The notes beneath the pieces were generated by a model, which saw only the letters and a program-made list of their open reading frames with translations, searched no databases and was not told where the DNA came from. This document shows positions 42,901-52,146 of a DNA stretch of 64,000 nt, in pieces. Numbering within the stretch: position 1 is the first letter of the stretch; every line of letters starts with the position of its first letter. The stretch covers positions 178,900 to 242,899 of the forward strand of contig JBBHKE010000771.1 of NCBI GenBank assembly GCA_037447655.1, in the 5' to 3' direction. Made by a program: the position numbers and the translations under genes. The stretch is from Zygnema cylindricum. Lineage: Eukaryota; Streptophyta; Zygnematophyceae; Zygnematales; Zygnemataceae.

Positions 42901-45765
42901 GGCATGGCTAGGTCAGGAAGTTCTTGAGCATCAGACACAAAAGTCTCCTCAGAAGATGTTCCCTCGGCGGAATCAAGGACTTCGCTCTCAGCAGACAGAA
43001 AAAATGATCTTCCGAACCTGCCTGATGACCATTGACCGCCTTCTTCTCCTTCTAACGTGAGAAATTCACCAAAAGTGAGATTCAAAGCCAAGACCATCAT
43101 CCTTTCAAACTTCCTCCTTCGCTTAGTGCTCTCCTCACCCGCCGCCTCCTCCTCGACAACCTCTAATGTCTCCCCACGTTTCCCAACACCCAAATTCTTG
43201 AGAGGCTCGGAATATACAAATCTCCGCCATCCCTGCGTACCCAACAGCAAATCCATGGCTTCCTTATCTTCATCCGTTCCCCCCAAGTATTCCCCTGAAG
43301 CCTCCAAGTGTTCTACCTCGTCTTCCAATAGAACCATTTCTAGAAGACGAGGTGCTCTCTTCCTCTCCTCTACCATGGCTCCTGTACTCCGATCGCTAAC
43401 GACCAGTCCCACTATTGCTCCTTTTACCCCTTTGCCCTCCTCATCCTTCACTACCACCTCCAGTGCCTCCCGAGCTCCTGGATATGCTCTCTCTCCCGCA
43501 CTCCCAGATGCTTGTCGAACTTCCACATGGAGGATTTTTCTTGGTTGTAAAAACACCAGTCTCTCCGCAATGGGAATCTTGGAATCTTCCACAAAGACAG
43601 TCACCCTTCCCACGCCTCCATGGCTCGGAGCTCTTTCTGTCTTCAAAACCACCTCTGACGTCATCTTCCCACTCTCACCATTCCCGGATAACTCCACGCT
43701 CACACTCTCCAGCTGTACTTCCTTCCAAAACAAAGCCACCCTCACTTTGCCAGGTGTCATCCCCTCGACTCGTACACGCACCGGCTTGACCTGCGGTCCT
43801 CCTGCTTCTCTCTCCAAAAGCGAGAGAGCCACTAGGGGAAATGTCCTTCCCTCTCCTCCTCCAGGTCCCTCCTTTTCCGCGGGAGGTAGTGGAATGGCCT
43901 TTGCAACCCCAGAAGGTTTCAGAATATGGATTTCGTATTCTCGTCCGGGGAAAGGAGTAAAGTTAAACTTCCCTCGGCCTTCGTGATGGGCCGCCAGCTG
44001 GCAAACTAGGAGAGGACCGTTTTGTCCTGTGCTCCAAAGCTCTGCTTTGACCTCCAATGGCTCCCCCGTGGGACTCAATGCCTCCCAATAAACCATATTC
44101 TCGACACCCTCGACTAAAGGGCCTCCCTCTGGGTACAGTTTCAAGTCCAAAGCCTGCAAAATGAGCCGCAAGAGAGCAATCAAGAGCGGTAACAGGGCAT
44201 TTTCAGTTGTTTCCAGTAAGATTTAGGTGATGTTCTTTCTTATCCTTTTTCATTTCAATACGTTTTAGATGGCGTTCTATTTGTTTCCTCCACCTGGGTT
44301 TACCTGAAGCACAATGGGAATCGTCTTGCTGACGCTTTCAACAACGCCTCCATCTCGTACCACAGCTGTGAGAACACCCACTCCTTCTCTCATAAATTTA
44401 GGGAGAGAGAAGTCCACGTGGCATTCTCCCTCCTCGTCCAGCTGGCAAGCCATGGACTCAGACAGGAAGGTGGAGCCGTCAATTTTGGGGACCATCGTCA
44501 CAGGAGTCCCAGAAGGCGGCCTTCCTCCTTTGGCCCGAGCCACACTAATTTTGGTTGCAACACGGTCACCTGGACCGTATCCGATTTCGAGAAAGTCAAC
44601 GGTAATCAGAAGGGCCTTGCTCCGAAACTTGTACACTTGGATCTTGCGTTCCCCTCCAGGAAAATATATATTTCTACCCGAAGCACCGACTTGGAGAGTA
44701 TACTCTCCTCCACTGATGTCCTTTGGAATGGGCCACTGAAAAGAAATCTGCCAATCGCTTACAGGCATGGCCTCGCTTTCTTGAACACGATCTCCCGCCG
44801 CAGAAATAACCTGTCCGAAAATTATAATCCACACATAAGAAGAGAAGCAAAAACCATCGAATTCAAATCCAAATCAAAATTCAGATCTAGATTCGTGAGG
44901 AGTTACACATTACATTTGCTGGAACCATTTGAAAGGAACCATCGGACAAGTGTTCTCCATGAGGCCAAACGAAAAGTGGTAAGATTAGTGCGTCGGTAGC
45001 CACTTTCCTTGAAATAAAAAGTACATCCTTGATTCTTTCATTAAATGCACTCAACGCCTTCAAATCAAGAAGGACTCCCAATTGATCCAATTCTTCGCTA
45101 CTCTTAACCATCGTGACTAAACCAATACAACAAAAACAATGCACCACACTAGTTATAGTGCAATGTCCAAACATACCTTATCCACAATGGTTAATGACAA
45201 ATTTCCGTACGGACCAATTTCATCCATGTAAAAGTTTGGTCCGCACATTTAGGTCAGCCACACTATTTTTGAAAACAATCCATTCCCTGTAAGCGAGGCA
45301 ACATCAAATGAACAAACAGTGCTTCCTCTCTCACCGTGAACTCCATGGAAATTTCCTCACGGATCCAAGGTATCCATGGATCGCTTGAACCATCTGGATT
45401 TTCCGATTCCAGCGCATTGTCTCCTGCCATGGGCACCACCACAGCTCGCACAAATAGGGTCTCTCCGGGCCGGTACACCTCCTTGTCTGTTGCCACGTGG
45501 ACAGACACTCTGGCCTTGAGGAGGGCCGCGTGGTGCCGCCCCCACTCTCCATCTGGCACTGTTGTATCCTCTGTCGCTCTTTCATACTCCTCTTCACCTA
45601 TGTCATCATGCCATGCTCGTATGTAACTTTTTTTTATTATGCCAGCATTGTAGCTGACGTGATTAAGGGCGGTCCAGCTGGCAGTTGTTGCCAACAGGCC
45701 CTGTATAGTGACTGTGCAACAAAACGACAAAGTCAATAGGGTCAATAGAAGAACGGGCCACAGGA
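36631..45765 (-). CDS. alpha-2-macroglobulin family thioester protein, whole gene (at least 13 exons)
   Basis: Exons 2-13 were linked by GT-AG sites; summed with exon 1 they give roughly 1,650 residues, normal for the family. Order from the N-terminus: hydrophobic leader, macroglobulin domains (VYRPGETLFVRAVV, SGGEYTLQVG, LLGTQGWRRF), a bait-like acidic segment, the conserved post-bait strand VFWAAALVTDKQG, thioester GCFEQ, the alpha/alpha thioester domain (GGFEWFGQSP), and a C-terminal domain (YEYYSPKSRHW). Family members trap or tag proteases and foreign surfaces after bait cleavage exposes the thioester; in plants and algae the role is unknown. Secretion is inferred from the leader. Introns after exon 2 are all phase 0. 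Problems: no in-frame ATG was found for exon 1, and exon 2 has a one-base frame break, so the gene may be damaged or the sequence may carry an error. Confidence 0.85.
37150..37242 (-). CDS. macroglobulin gene exon 12
   Basis: 31 codons between a GGAGCAG acceptor and a GTACAA donor, reading VVAIIGLPGGLEIR and VLPFYE, the typical central strands of the C-terminal macroglobulin domain. Confidence 0.85.
37417..37630. repeat. polypurine tract within intron 11
   Basis: A GGGGAGGGAGAG-type tract on the plus strand, so the transcript of the macroglobulin gene carries a long pyrimidine run just after exon 11. Confidence 0.9.
37647..37793 (-). CDS. macroglobulin gene exon 11
   Basis: 49 codons (IRYRAIQLMSSPDSA... 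DRPLFM). The YR...SSP..A..L entry strand marks the start of the receptor-binding-like domain. The acceptor is TTTTCGGTTTCAG and the donor GTTTGA is weak. Confidence 0.8.
38451..38678 (-). CDS. macroglobulin gene exon 10
   Basis: 76 codons from ALLAYNDKFRD to GGFSMPYTVQ, covering the end of the thioester domain and the second CUB half. The acceptor is GATGATGTAG and the donor GTCAGT. Confidence 0.85.
38912..39271 (-). CDS. macroglobulin gene exon 9
   Basis: 120 codons with the helical repeats of the thioester domain: DPYLQALAAISLYRSG, then TSLALLTWLEEW and GGSYDSTQATVLALK, the latter being the highly conserved 'GG..STQ.TV.AL' helix of the family. The donor is GTATGC and the acceptor CTTGCAG. 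Confidence 0.9.
39691..39852 (-). CDS. macroglobulin gene exon 8
   Basis: 54 codons of thioester domain helices (PLLQRVAAWLAAQRD ... TLAYIVWALASAGYTQ). Donor GTGTGC, acceptor CCCCACAG. Confidence 0.85.
40053..40265 (-). CDS. macroglobulin gene exon 7
   Basis: 71 codons: GFARLQTFEIGGSGGFEWFG then PASEALTAYALMEF and YPVPK, the signature core of thioester domains (GGF..FG...S..LTAY.L..F). Donor GTGCTT, acceptor AAATGCAG. Confidence 0.9.
40511..40645 (-). CDS. macroglobulin gene exon 6 with the thioester site
   Basis: 45 codons: LYPSPLASLSHAIEALIQEP followed by HGCFEQTSATVYPNIM. The GCFEQ at 40541-40555 supplies the cysteine and glutamine that form the internal thioester. Vertebrate proteins have GCGEQ here; the GC-x-EQ arrangement is kept. 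Acceptor TTGGGCAG, donor GTGTGT. Confidence 0.9.
40646..41615 (-). other. intron 5 of the macroglobulin gene
   Basis: 970-bp intron, AT-rich, without a recognisable additional exon or element. Confidence 0.7.
41616..42260 (-). CDS. macroglobulin gene exon 5
   Basis: 215 codons beginning IARAEFDLSDSITSFGARAD, the conserved post-bait 'F.LPD.IT.W...A' strands, then the MG7-like and first CUB parts (LTVEVKAPLELTAGDMVDLP, EISFGGSIEANQVASGRDF). Acceptor TTGGCTCAG, donor GTAAGG. Confidence 0.9.
42501..44153 (-). CDS. macroglobulin gene exon 4, with bait-like region
   Basis: 551 codons, the largest exon. It begins ALDLKLYPEGGPLVEGVEN after TTTTGCAG, runs through several macroglobulin domains (VRVALFWKEVQLESV, IAERLVFLQPRKILHVEV), the LLGTQGWRRF strand at about 43218-43248, a long acidic low-complexity stretch (about 42570-43190), and ends VFWAAALVTDKQG. 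The acidic stretch sits where the protease bait region lies in animal macroglobulins, directly before the VFWAAAL strand, and holds an internal repeat (42642-42758 and 42847-42950). Confidence 0.9.
44304..44810 (-). CDS. macroglobulin gene exon 3
   Basis: 169 codons from VISAAGDRVQESEAM to KTIPIVLQ. It covers two macroglobulin domains, with DISGGEYTLQVGASG and the GERKIQVYKFR linker, then GPGDRVATKISVARAKGG. Acceptor TTCGGACAG, donor GTAAAC. It is almost identical to the coding part at 57447-57953 in the inverted copy. Confidence 0.9.
45177..45286 (-). CDS. macroglobulin gene exon 2, frame broken
   Basis: It reads WIVFKNSVADLN at the start and then, in a different frame, FYMDEIGPYGNLSLTIVDK up to a clean GTATGT donor. 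The shift lies near 45222-45240, where this copy has one base more than the inverted copy at 57040-57060. The acceptor (CTTACAG) would leave an intron of only 48 nt after exon 1 and does not match exon 1 in phase, so the junction is unresolved. Confidence 0.6.
45335..45765 (-). CDS. macroglobulin gene exon 1 (N-terminal), start unresolved
   Basis: The frame is open from about 45845 and encodes a strongly hydrophobic stretch (LSVTVLWPVLLLTLLTLSFC), plausible as a secretion signal, then ARVSVHVATDKEVYRPGETL, the first macroglobulin strands. No ATG lies in this frame upstream of the hydrophobic part, so the true start is in an unseen exon or lost. A GTGAGA donor follows ISMEFT at 45334. Confidence 0.6.
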
Positions 45766-47228
45766 CAGTGACGGACAGAGGAATGTGAAAATTCCACGCG
45801 TGAGAAACATTGGCAGGCAGAAAGGCAAAAAGGAAAGGAAAGGCAGATTATATAGGAGAGTCACAGAGCTGCGTTAGTATGTTATTTAGTTCGCATTATT
45901 TCCAATGGAGAGCTTTAACGTGTTTTGTCTCCCATGCGCGGAAGCCGTGTTTGTTTTCCGCGTTTTGCTTGAAGCTCGGTCGAGCCTTGGTTTGGCCCGG
46001 CGTCCATGGAAGCAGAGAGGCGCCTGCGTTCGCAAACCCTAACGGCCTCGCGACCACTTTTGCTCCCAAACAACAAAACTGCGCGGCGGCCTTTCGCTCT
46101 TCCGCACCATTATTTCGTGCGACATATACCATTATTTCGTGCGACATCCAAACGGACGGCTCTCGTTTCAACGCACACTTGCTCTTTAAAAAAAATCGAT
46201 CAAGAAATGTCTTTTAGTGGTTCAAAATTCTCTTCGCATTGTTAAATTGACTCTCGTTCGGAAATGCTTGTAGGGGTGACAAATGAAATTAAAAATCCGT
46301 GAGCAACAAATAAGTTGTAATATCTATTTTACTCTGTAAAGTTATTATTTTGCAGAGCCTGCCCACCGGTAACGAGTAGTCCGAGGAACATGCCCCACAG
46401 ACTCAATCGACCTCGTAAGTAAACGACAGCATCGTTGACACTCCTGTGCGTCGGCTCCGGCAGGTCTGCGTACGACGCCATTGTCGTTCCGACAAGTCGC
46501 CAACGCGCTCGGCAAGGCTCCTTCGTCGGATGCCAAACTTCACGGCTGACGCTCAGCGCACTGAAGCTGTTTATTTATTTATAATCCTTTTAGTGCGCAC
46601 AATGTGGCGTAAAAGTACTGTACTTTTGGTAAAGTGCAGGTTTACAGCAAATTGCGACGCACAGCAAAAATAAACACGCGGAAGCTCACTGATTGGCGTG
46701 ATTGCGATAGGCGCGGAAGTTGGGCGGAGTACTCAGTTTGTCACGCGTGTACTTTAGGGAAAGAACAGAATCTAATGGATTCGCATGAAAAGTTTTAAAA
46801 CATTTTTTTCGATGAAAAAAGCAAACGTGTCGTCCTGAGGGATATGATCTAAGAAAACTTTTCCGACACGTAAACAGCCGCGAGTAAAAGGTCGTGCTAC
46901 AGTAAACTACCGTCACCTGACCAATGGGCGCGTTGTTTTGGGTGGTACCACGCAGGCTTGTGTTTAGATAGTGAAAATCGTCAAAGATTTCCCTAAGTGT
47001 ATTATCTCAATGTAGGATCTGTACGAGTGTTTCAAGCTTACCACGCAAACTTCAACCTAAAACATGATAATATACCGCGTCAAACCACGAGGTCAATGGG
47101 GAGTTTGAGGTGATATTTTCCGGCAAAGATTATTTTCATGGCATTTGGTAGATTTGGATCCACTCTGCCGGAAGTCACGCTGCCTGTACCACCTGTAGAC
47201 TTTATCGTTCAGCTTTATCTGAGAAATC
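45766..47228. other. upstream region of the macroglobulin gene, no gene seen
   Basis: It presumably includes the promoter. A plant telo-box motif (AAACCCTAA) lies at 46034-46042, and a short direct repeat of ACCATTATTTCGTGCGACAT at about 46107-46146. Around 46940-47100 a segment weakly matches 32360-32540. No coding pattern is visible. Confidence 0.5.
46034..46042 (+). promoter_or_regulatory. telo-box-like AAACCCTAA motif
   Basis: Exact match to the plant telo-box, found in promoters of growth-related genes. It is about 270 bp upstream of the first coding part of the macroglobulin gene, but a single 9-mer can arise by chance. Confidence 0.3.
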
Positions 47229-47231
47229 CAA

Positions 47232-48186
47232 GGGTACGTCCCCATGTAAGCGATACTTTGAAAAAGTATTTTGGACTGTAGTGAAGAGTTCCGTACTACT
47301 TTGAAAAGCGTCCCTATGTGCGAAAATGGAATCGGAACTTTGAAATGTGACGGTTGTAGACGTAGGTACAACTTTGTGACGGTTGACGACGACTACGAAA
47401 TTGGTGACGCCAACAAAAACAGCGACAGTTGTAGACGTCTACATTTTTGTAATTTTGTGACATGGCAGATGTTTAGGGTTTTGTAACATTGTGACGTCAC
47501 GCTCACTTGTGACGTCACAGATTCAAGAACTTTCGGCCATGGATACCCGATTTCGTTTTCTCAACTTTTTTCGCTCTACTTGCCATAAAAATATACATAA
47601 AGGTAGTCAAAATAATTATTTTTCAAATATCTTTCATTTCATACCAGTTTTGTCGTGCCTCATTCTAAAAAGTGTGAGATAAAAGTGATAGTGTGAGAGG
47701 GAGAGGGGAGAGGCGACGACGATGCAAAATTCTACCGAGGACCCATGAATGAAATTGGAGGTCCGAGACCCCTGCAGATTTTTTTCCGTACATCCTCGTA
47801 TTTTCCGTACATGCACGTGACGGGCAGGGAGAAAAAAAGCGAGTACTCTCCCTCGTCCTAAAATTTTCCCACTCGTGTGGCGCGTGCGTGGGTCATTTTT
47901 CATTCGTTGTTTGGGCGGTACTTTCCCTGAAATCAGGTCGCGAGGTGATTTTTGATGAAGTTTTTTGACGGGCTGGATTCTCTTGCCCGGGGGTCGAAAA
48001 AAGGAAAACGCCAAAATGCGTTCACATGACGACAAACATGAAGTACATTCAAAGTATCGACTTGAGGTTTGCTGTACTTTTAAAGAATTGATTTTTTTGT
48101 ACGGCAAAAGTTTTTCTCGTACGGAACTGCGTTTTCGGTGAAAACGACATATTACAGTCGATACTTTAATACATGGGGACGTACCC
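47232..48186 (+). mobile_element. MITE, GGGTATGTCCCCATG family, copy 2
   Basis: 955 bp with ends GGGTACGTCCCCATGTA and its exact complement, flanked by CAA on both sides (47229-47231, 48187-48189). The 3-bp duplication and GG-start ends fit a PIF/Harbinger-like element. The interior holds repeated GTGACGGTTGTAGACG phrases (47345-47440), two TGACGTCA palindromes (47492-47499, 47510-47517) and no transposase. Confidence 0.85.
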
Positions 48187-48189
48187 CAA

Positions 48190-48932
48190 GTATCGCGATT
48201 GTACGCGGCCAGCTTATTATGGCCATGTTGGCTGGATTGGAGGGACTGCTTTTTGGTAAACAATATAGATCGAACGGTCAACGAATACGCCTGGATCAGT
48301 GGAGAATCTTGACAAACCATATAATTTTTTCAGCGAAAAAAAATAAACAGTACGGAACAATTTGAAAACGTACGAGTTCGAGTGAATTACAAAGTGAGTT
48401 GTTATTAGTGTTTATAAGACTAATTCGGCATCCCTATACTTTGACTCTTGCATCTAAAATATAATTAATAATCCAATTTTTTGCTTTACGTTATAATATA
48501 AAGTTATTTTCCATTTGTGTTAATCACACTAATTTAAGACGTAACTAATATGCGTAGTGTACGAATTGTGCCACCCCGAACCAAAACTGTTCGTTATTTT
48601 ATACAAAAGTAAAAAGTACAGAAAAAGTGTGAGACAACAACCTCGCGAGGGGACACGTGGAAAGTGAGTGGCGCTGACACGCGAAAGCGCACTCAAATTT
48701 GATTCCCACTTTGGCACTTTCCCAACAATAAAGAAGAGGGAGAAATCGCGCGATTTTGATCTCACATGTTCAAATGTCGGCTATGTGAAATGCGGGCTAT
48801 ATCCTCTACAATACTACAATATTCAAGTGTTCTTTATTGCAAAAACTGCGATGGCAAAACCATCTGAGGTACAAAAAGTGTAGAACTGAAAAAAAGCATT
48901 GCTACAAAAGTCACAAGAAAGTAATTTACGCC
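48190..48932. other. unassigned spacer between MITEs
   Basis: AT-rich; no gene or element ends recognised. Confidence 0.4.
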
Positions 48933-48935
48933 TAA

Positions 48936-49893
48936 GGGCACTTTCCCATGTGCTAAATTTATAGTTATTTTCTGTCGTTTTCCTCTATAACTTGGAAAAA
49001 AACGAGAAAATATGCAACCGTACCAAAAAATTAAAATTACCACCGTACAAGTTGCGTTACCTTCAAACTTTAACTATACTTTCGTCTAGCGCGATGCAGT
49101 TTGTCGTCTAGCATGTTTCGAGCCACTTTCGCGTCCTTCCGGCTCATCTTCAAACTTTATATAAAATCACCTCGCGAGGTGATTTTAAACAAAGTTCCAC
49201 GACGTGGGCGAATATGCATATGATTTTGCACGCGACAGAGGTTTTTGACATTTTTTTTGCTCGGAGTACCAAGAAAAAAACTTACTGCACGTTTCTAGCC
49301 TGTGCGAGATTTTTTTTTCGTGCATTTTTTTTCCGTACAGTAACCGTGGAGGGGGTCTCCACCAACGAACGCCATTTCGCAAAAGCGAAGTCCGTGAAAG
49401 CGCCTCTCTCTCTCTCCCTCTCCCACTAACGCGTATATCTAACAATTCGTGCGATGAAAAAAGGCAAGAAAGGTATCAAATGAAAGATCTTTAAAAAATA
49501 TTTATTTTGACTGTCTTTTAGCTTATTCTGATGGCAAGTAGAGTAAGAACGGACGATAAAACAAAATCGAGAAACCATGGCGAAATGTTTTAGATTCAGT
49601 GACGTCGACGCTATCATAAGTGAGCGTGACGTCAGAATGTCACAAACCCTAAACATTTACAATGTCACAAGTAGCTAGACGTCTACAAACGTCGCTATTT
49701 TGTAAACGTCATCAATTGTCGCGAGTTTTGTAGTCGTCTACAACCGTCATAAATTACACCCGCGTCTACATCCATCACGATCTAAAGTAACCATTTGATT
49801 ATTTTACATACGAATGCTATGAAAGTAGTACGGAGAATCTTCGCTAAAAACAAAGTTTCAAGACTAACGTTTCGGTTACATGGGAAAGTGCCC
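48936..49893 (-). mobile_element. MITE, GGGTATGTCCCCATG family, copy 3
   Basis: 958 bp with ends GGGCACTTTCCCATGT and complement, flanked by TAA on both sides (48933-48935, 49894-49896). Its interior is the reverse orientation of copy 2: GACGTCGACGC and the CTACAACCGTCATAAAT repeats at about 49600-49785. Confidence 0.85.
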
Positions 49894-49896
49894 TAA

Positions 49897-50051
49897 AGTA
49901 ATGTTCTGGTGGCGTTAAGCCCTTAAACCCATAATAGAGTTAGTGTAGCACCAGTTTTTGTTTCTTTACACCACTGGCGATTCACTCCGTACACTTCTCG
50001 CTGATGGAAGTTGACCAAGCCTAAAGTCATTGCGTGTGACGCACTTTTGAA
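49897..50051. other. short spacer
   Basis: Nothing is recognisable in it. Confidence 0.4.
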
Positions 50052-50061
50052 GGTTTGAAGC

Positions 50062-50542
50062 ATAGTTCAAAAGTAGGTGAAAGTAGGCCCATACAATATG
50101 CCTATTGTACGCAAAACATACAATATGACCTTAAGACCCGTATTGTATTGGTCACAAAATGAAAAAAAATAGTAACAGGGTTGAGTTGCACATAGATCGA
50201 TAGAGAATTAAACGTCATGTCTAAATTTTGAAAAATGTTCGGACGAAAAAAAAACTGTGAGTTTTGAGGTATTTTTTATTTAAACCGTCAGATTTGGACG
50301 ATCGGACGGTCGCTGATCAAAGTGGCGAATAAAGAATATCGCTGAAAATTTCGTCCAGCGGCGTGCGCTGTACTATGATCATACGTCAGATTCGTACGTT
50401 CGTACAAAAGTGTGCACAAACGCACACACACATACAGTATGCCTACTCTGCGCGAGTTTTGTGCCAAGTTTTGTGCCAAGTTTTGTGCCAAGTTTTGTGC
50501 GCCTACCAAAGGCTTACCATAAAAACGCCTACTTTTGAACTA
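50062..50542. mobile_element. Mutator-like MITE with 10-bp target duplication
   Basis: 481 bp with terminal repeats ATAGTTCAAAAGTAGGTG and CGCCTACTTTTGAACTAT, flanked by direct GGTTTGAAGC repeats (50052-50061, 50543-50552). A long target duplication of 8-11 bp suggests the MULE group. Inside, GTTTTGTGCCAA repeats about four times (50455-50500). Confidence 0.8.
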
Positions 50543-50552
50543 TGGTTTGAAG

Positions 50553-50995
50553 CTTTCCGCCAATAGGAGCAGTCTGATGACAAGCGATAGGGTGCCACGC
50601 GGTTTTGCTACGCCGTTTGTATAGGTTCTTCGCCGACGCGCCGACCATAATGATGATTGGTCAAACTCGAGGGACTGTACCGTCGCGATTTGATTCGTGT
50701 GAGGATCTCCACGGAGGGAAGATTCCCACCGAGAGGATTCCCGTTTGTGAGATCCCGACACGTACGGTATATGACGGTGCCGCCCATCGGAACCAGGGAA
50801 GCACTTTCTGCAAACGTCACTTTCGCTGCAAGCGCCTACGTTTTAAGGTACCTCAAAGAACAAAAACCGTGCAAACTTGAACGGGGAAGTCAGTTGACCC
50901 TCGTTGACTGCCGAATCCCAAAAGTTTAATTTTACGAGGTTTCACACTTTCCAGGCCGACCGACTCACCGACCAGAATGACGCCTGGTCGGACTA
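50553..50995. other. repeat-derived DNA, no gene recognised
   Basis: Open frames on both strands (about 50605-50880 plus, 50540-50820 minus) have no domain. The segment GAAGTCAGTTGACCCTCGTTG near 50885 recurs loosely near 51380, and the CGACGCGCCGACCATAATGA phrase near 50633 recurs inverted near 56030, so this is an unclassified dispersed repeat. Confidence 0.45.
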
Positions 50996-51220
50996 CAGTA
51001 CACCGTGTATCACTCTTAGGGTTAATAATTTTTCGCCGCTTAAAACATATTTTATCCGTACATACATGTCCAATTTTCAGTTTGAGACCTCCAATCGGAA
51101 GCTGAGAATTTCACCTATCAATCGCCGCCATTAGATCCACAATCCGAGAGGTGTGTACGGAAAAAATATGTATTAAGTGGAAAAAAAAACATGAACACTA
51201 ATAGCGATTTGCGGTGTACT
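50996..51220. mobile_element. MITE, CACCG family, copy 3
   Basis: About 225 bp with ends CAGTACACCGTGTATCAC and GCGATTTGCGGTGTACT; interior matching the copies at 33474 and 56557. Confidence 0.85.
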
Positions 51221-52143
51221 CCAGTGACTTTCTAGCGTACAGGAAAGCTAAATCTCCATGGGAGAAAATCCGCATTGAATCCCGACAAAAAGCGTCATTT
51301 TTCTGGGCGAAGCGCCTACGTCATGAGGTACTCTAAAGTACAAAAATCGCGCACACTTGTATATACTTGACGGCGACTATTGTTGACCATCATTGACTGC
51401 CGAAAAACTTTAACACGACACCGTCGACTGCATATTATAGCGCAGCCCGGCAGGCTTTGCCGCCCGTCACCGGCGTCCGTCAGGTAGGCTCAACAACTTA
51501 GCGGCAAGGCAGAACTGAAAGATCCCTCAACTGAAACGGCACTCGATTCACAACCTGAAAGTGTAAATGTTTCCACCCGCAAATTGGTACAGAACGATTG
51601 CGAGTAGCCTTCTCTTTGTCGCGACATACAGCTACGGCAGAGGTCACAAAAGTCAAAATTTTACATAACTGCAACTGACTGTTTTTTTTTTCAAAATCTG
51701 AGTAACCGACGTCCGACCGGGTAACGTCACGCTCCAAAATTGTTAACCGTTAACCGACCGGTGTTTACGAAAATAAAAGTTAACCGAAACTCGATTTCTC
51801 GCGACTAACCGTGCCGCCCGTAACCGAAAAAGTACAAAATTATCTAATGTACGACGTATGAATAAGCCAATAATTACGATTTGTCGCGTTCCCTTAGATT
51901 TGCGAAATGAATAGTGTTTACTAACGTGTCAGATTTGCGACGCTTTGTCGCGTTCCTTAAGATTTGCGAAATAAAAAGTGTACTACCGTGTCAGATTTGC
52001 GACACTAATCATGATGTCATGTACTTCCACAATACCAAAGAGTACAAAGTACAATAATGTTGGATTGTATGGACAGTACAAAATTTTCTTTTATTTTTTA
52101 TTTTTTGGTTGACCGACCATAACCAACCGTTATATTTTTCTGG
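51221..52143. other. repeat-derived DNA with TTAACCG motifs
   Basis: Between about 51690 and 51810, GTTAACCGTTAACCGACCGG motifs recur; the mirror set (GGTCGGTTAACGGTCGG) lies at about 52980-53010, on the other side of the MITE at 52147. A larger unclassified element may thus span about 51690-53030. There is also a tandem TCAGATTTGCGAC phrase at 51885-51995. Confidence 0.45.
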
Positions 52144-52146
52144 TGA

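Noticed and set aside
43057-43986. A 309-codon plus-strand frame
   Set aside because: It is the shadow of macroglobulin exon 4, whose minus-strand translation has clear family motifs; the plus product is S/T/P-rich with none.
44887-45174. A 95-codon frame nearly identical to one at 57112-57372
   Set aside because: It lies in intron 2 of the macroglobulin gene and in its duplicate; the likeness comes from the duplication, not from coding constraint.
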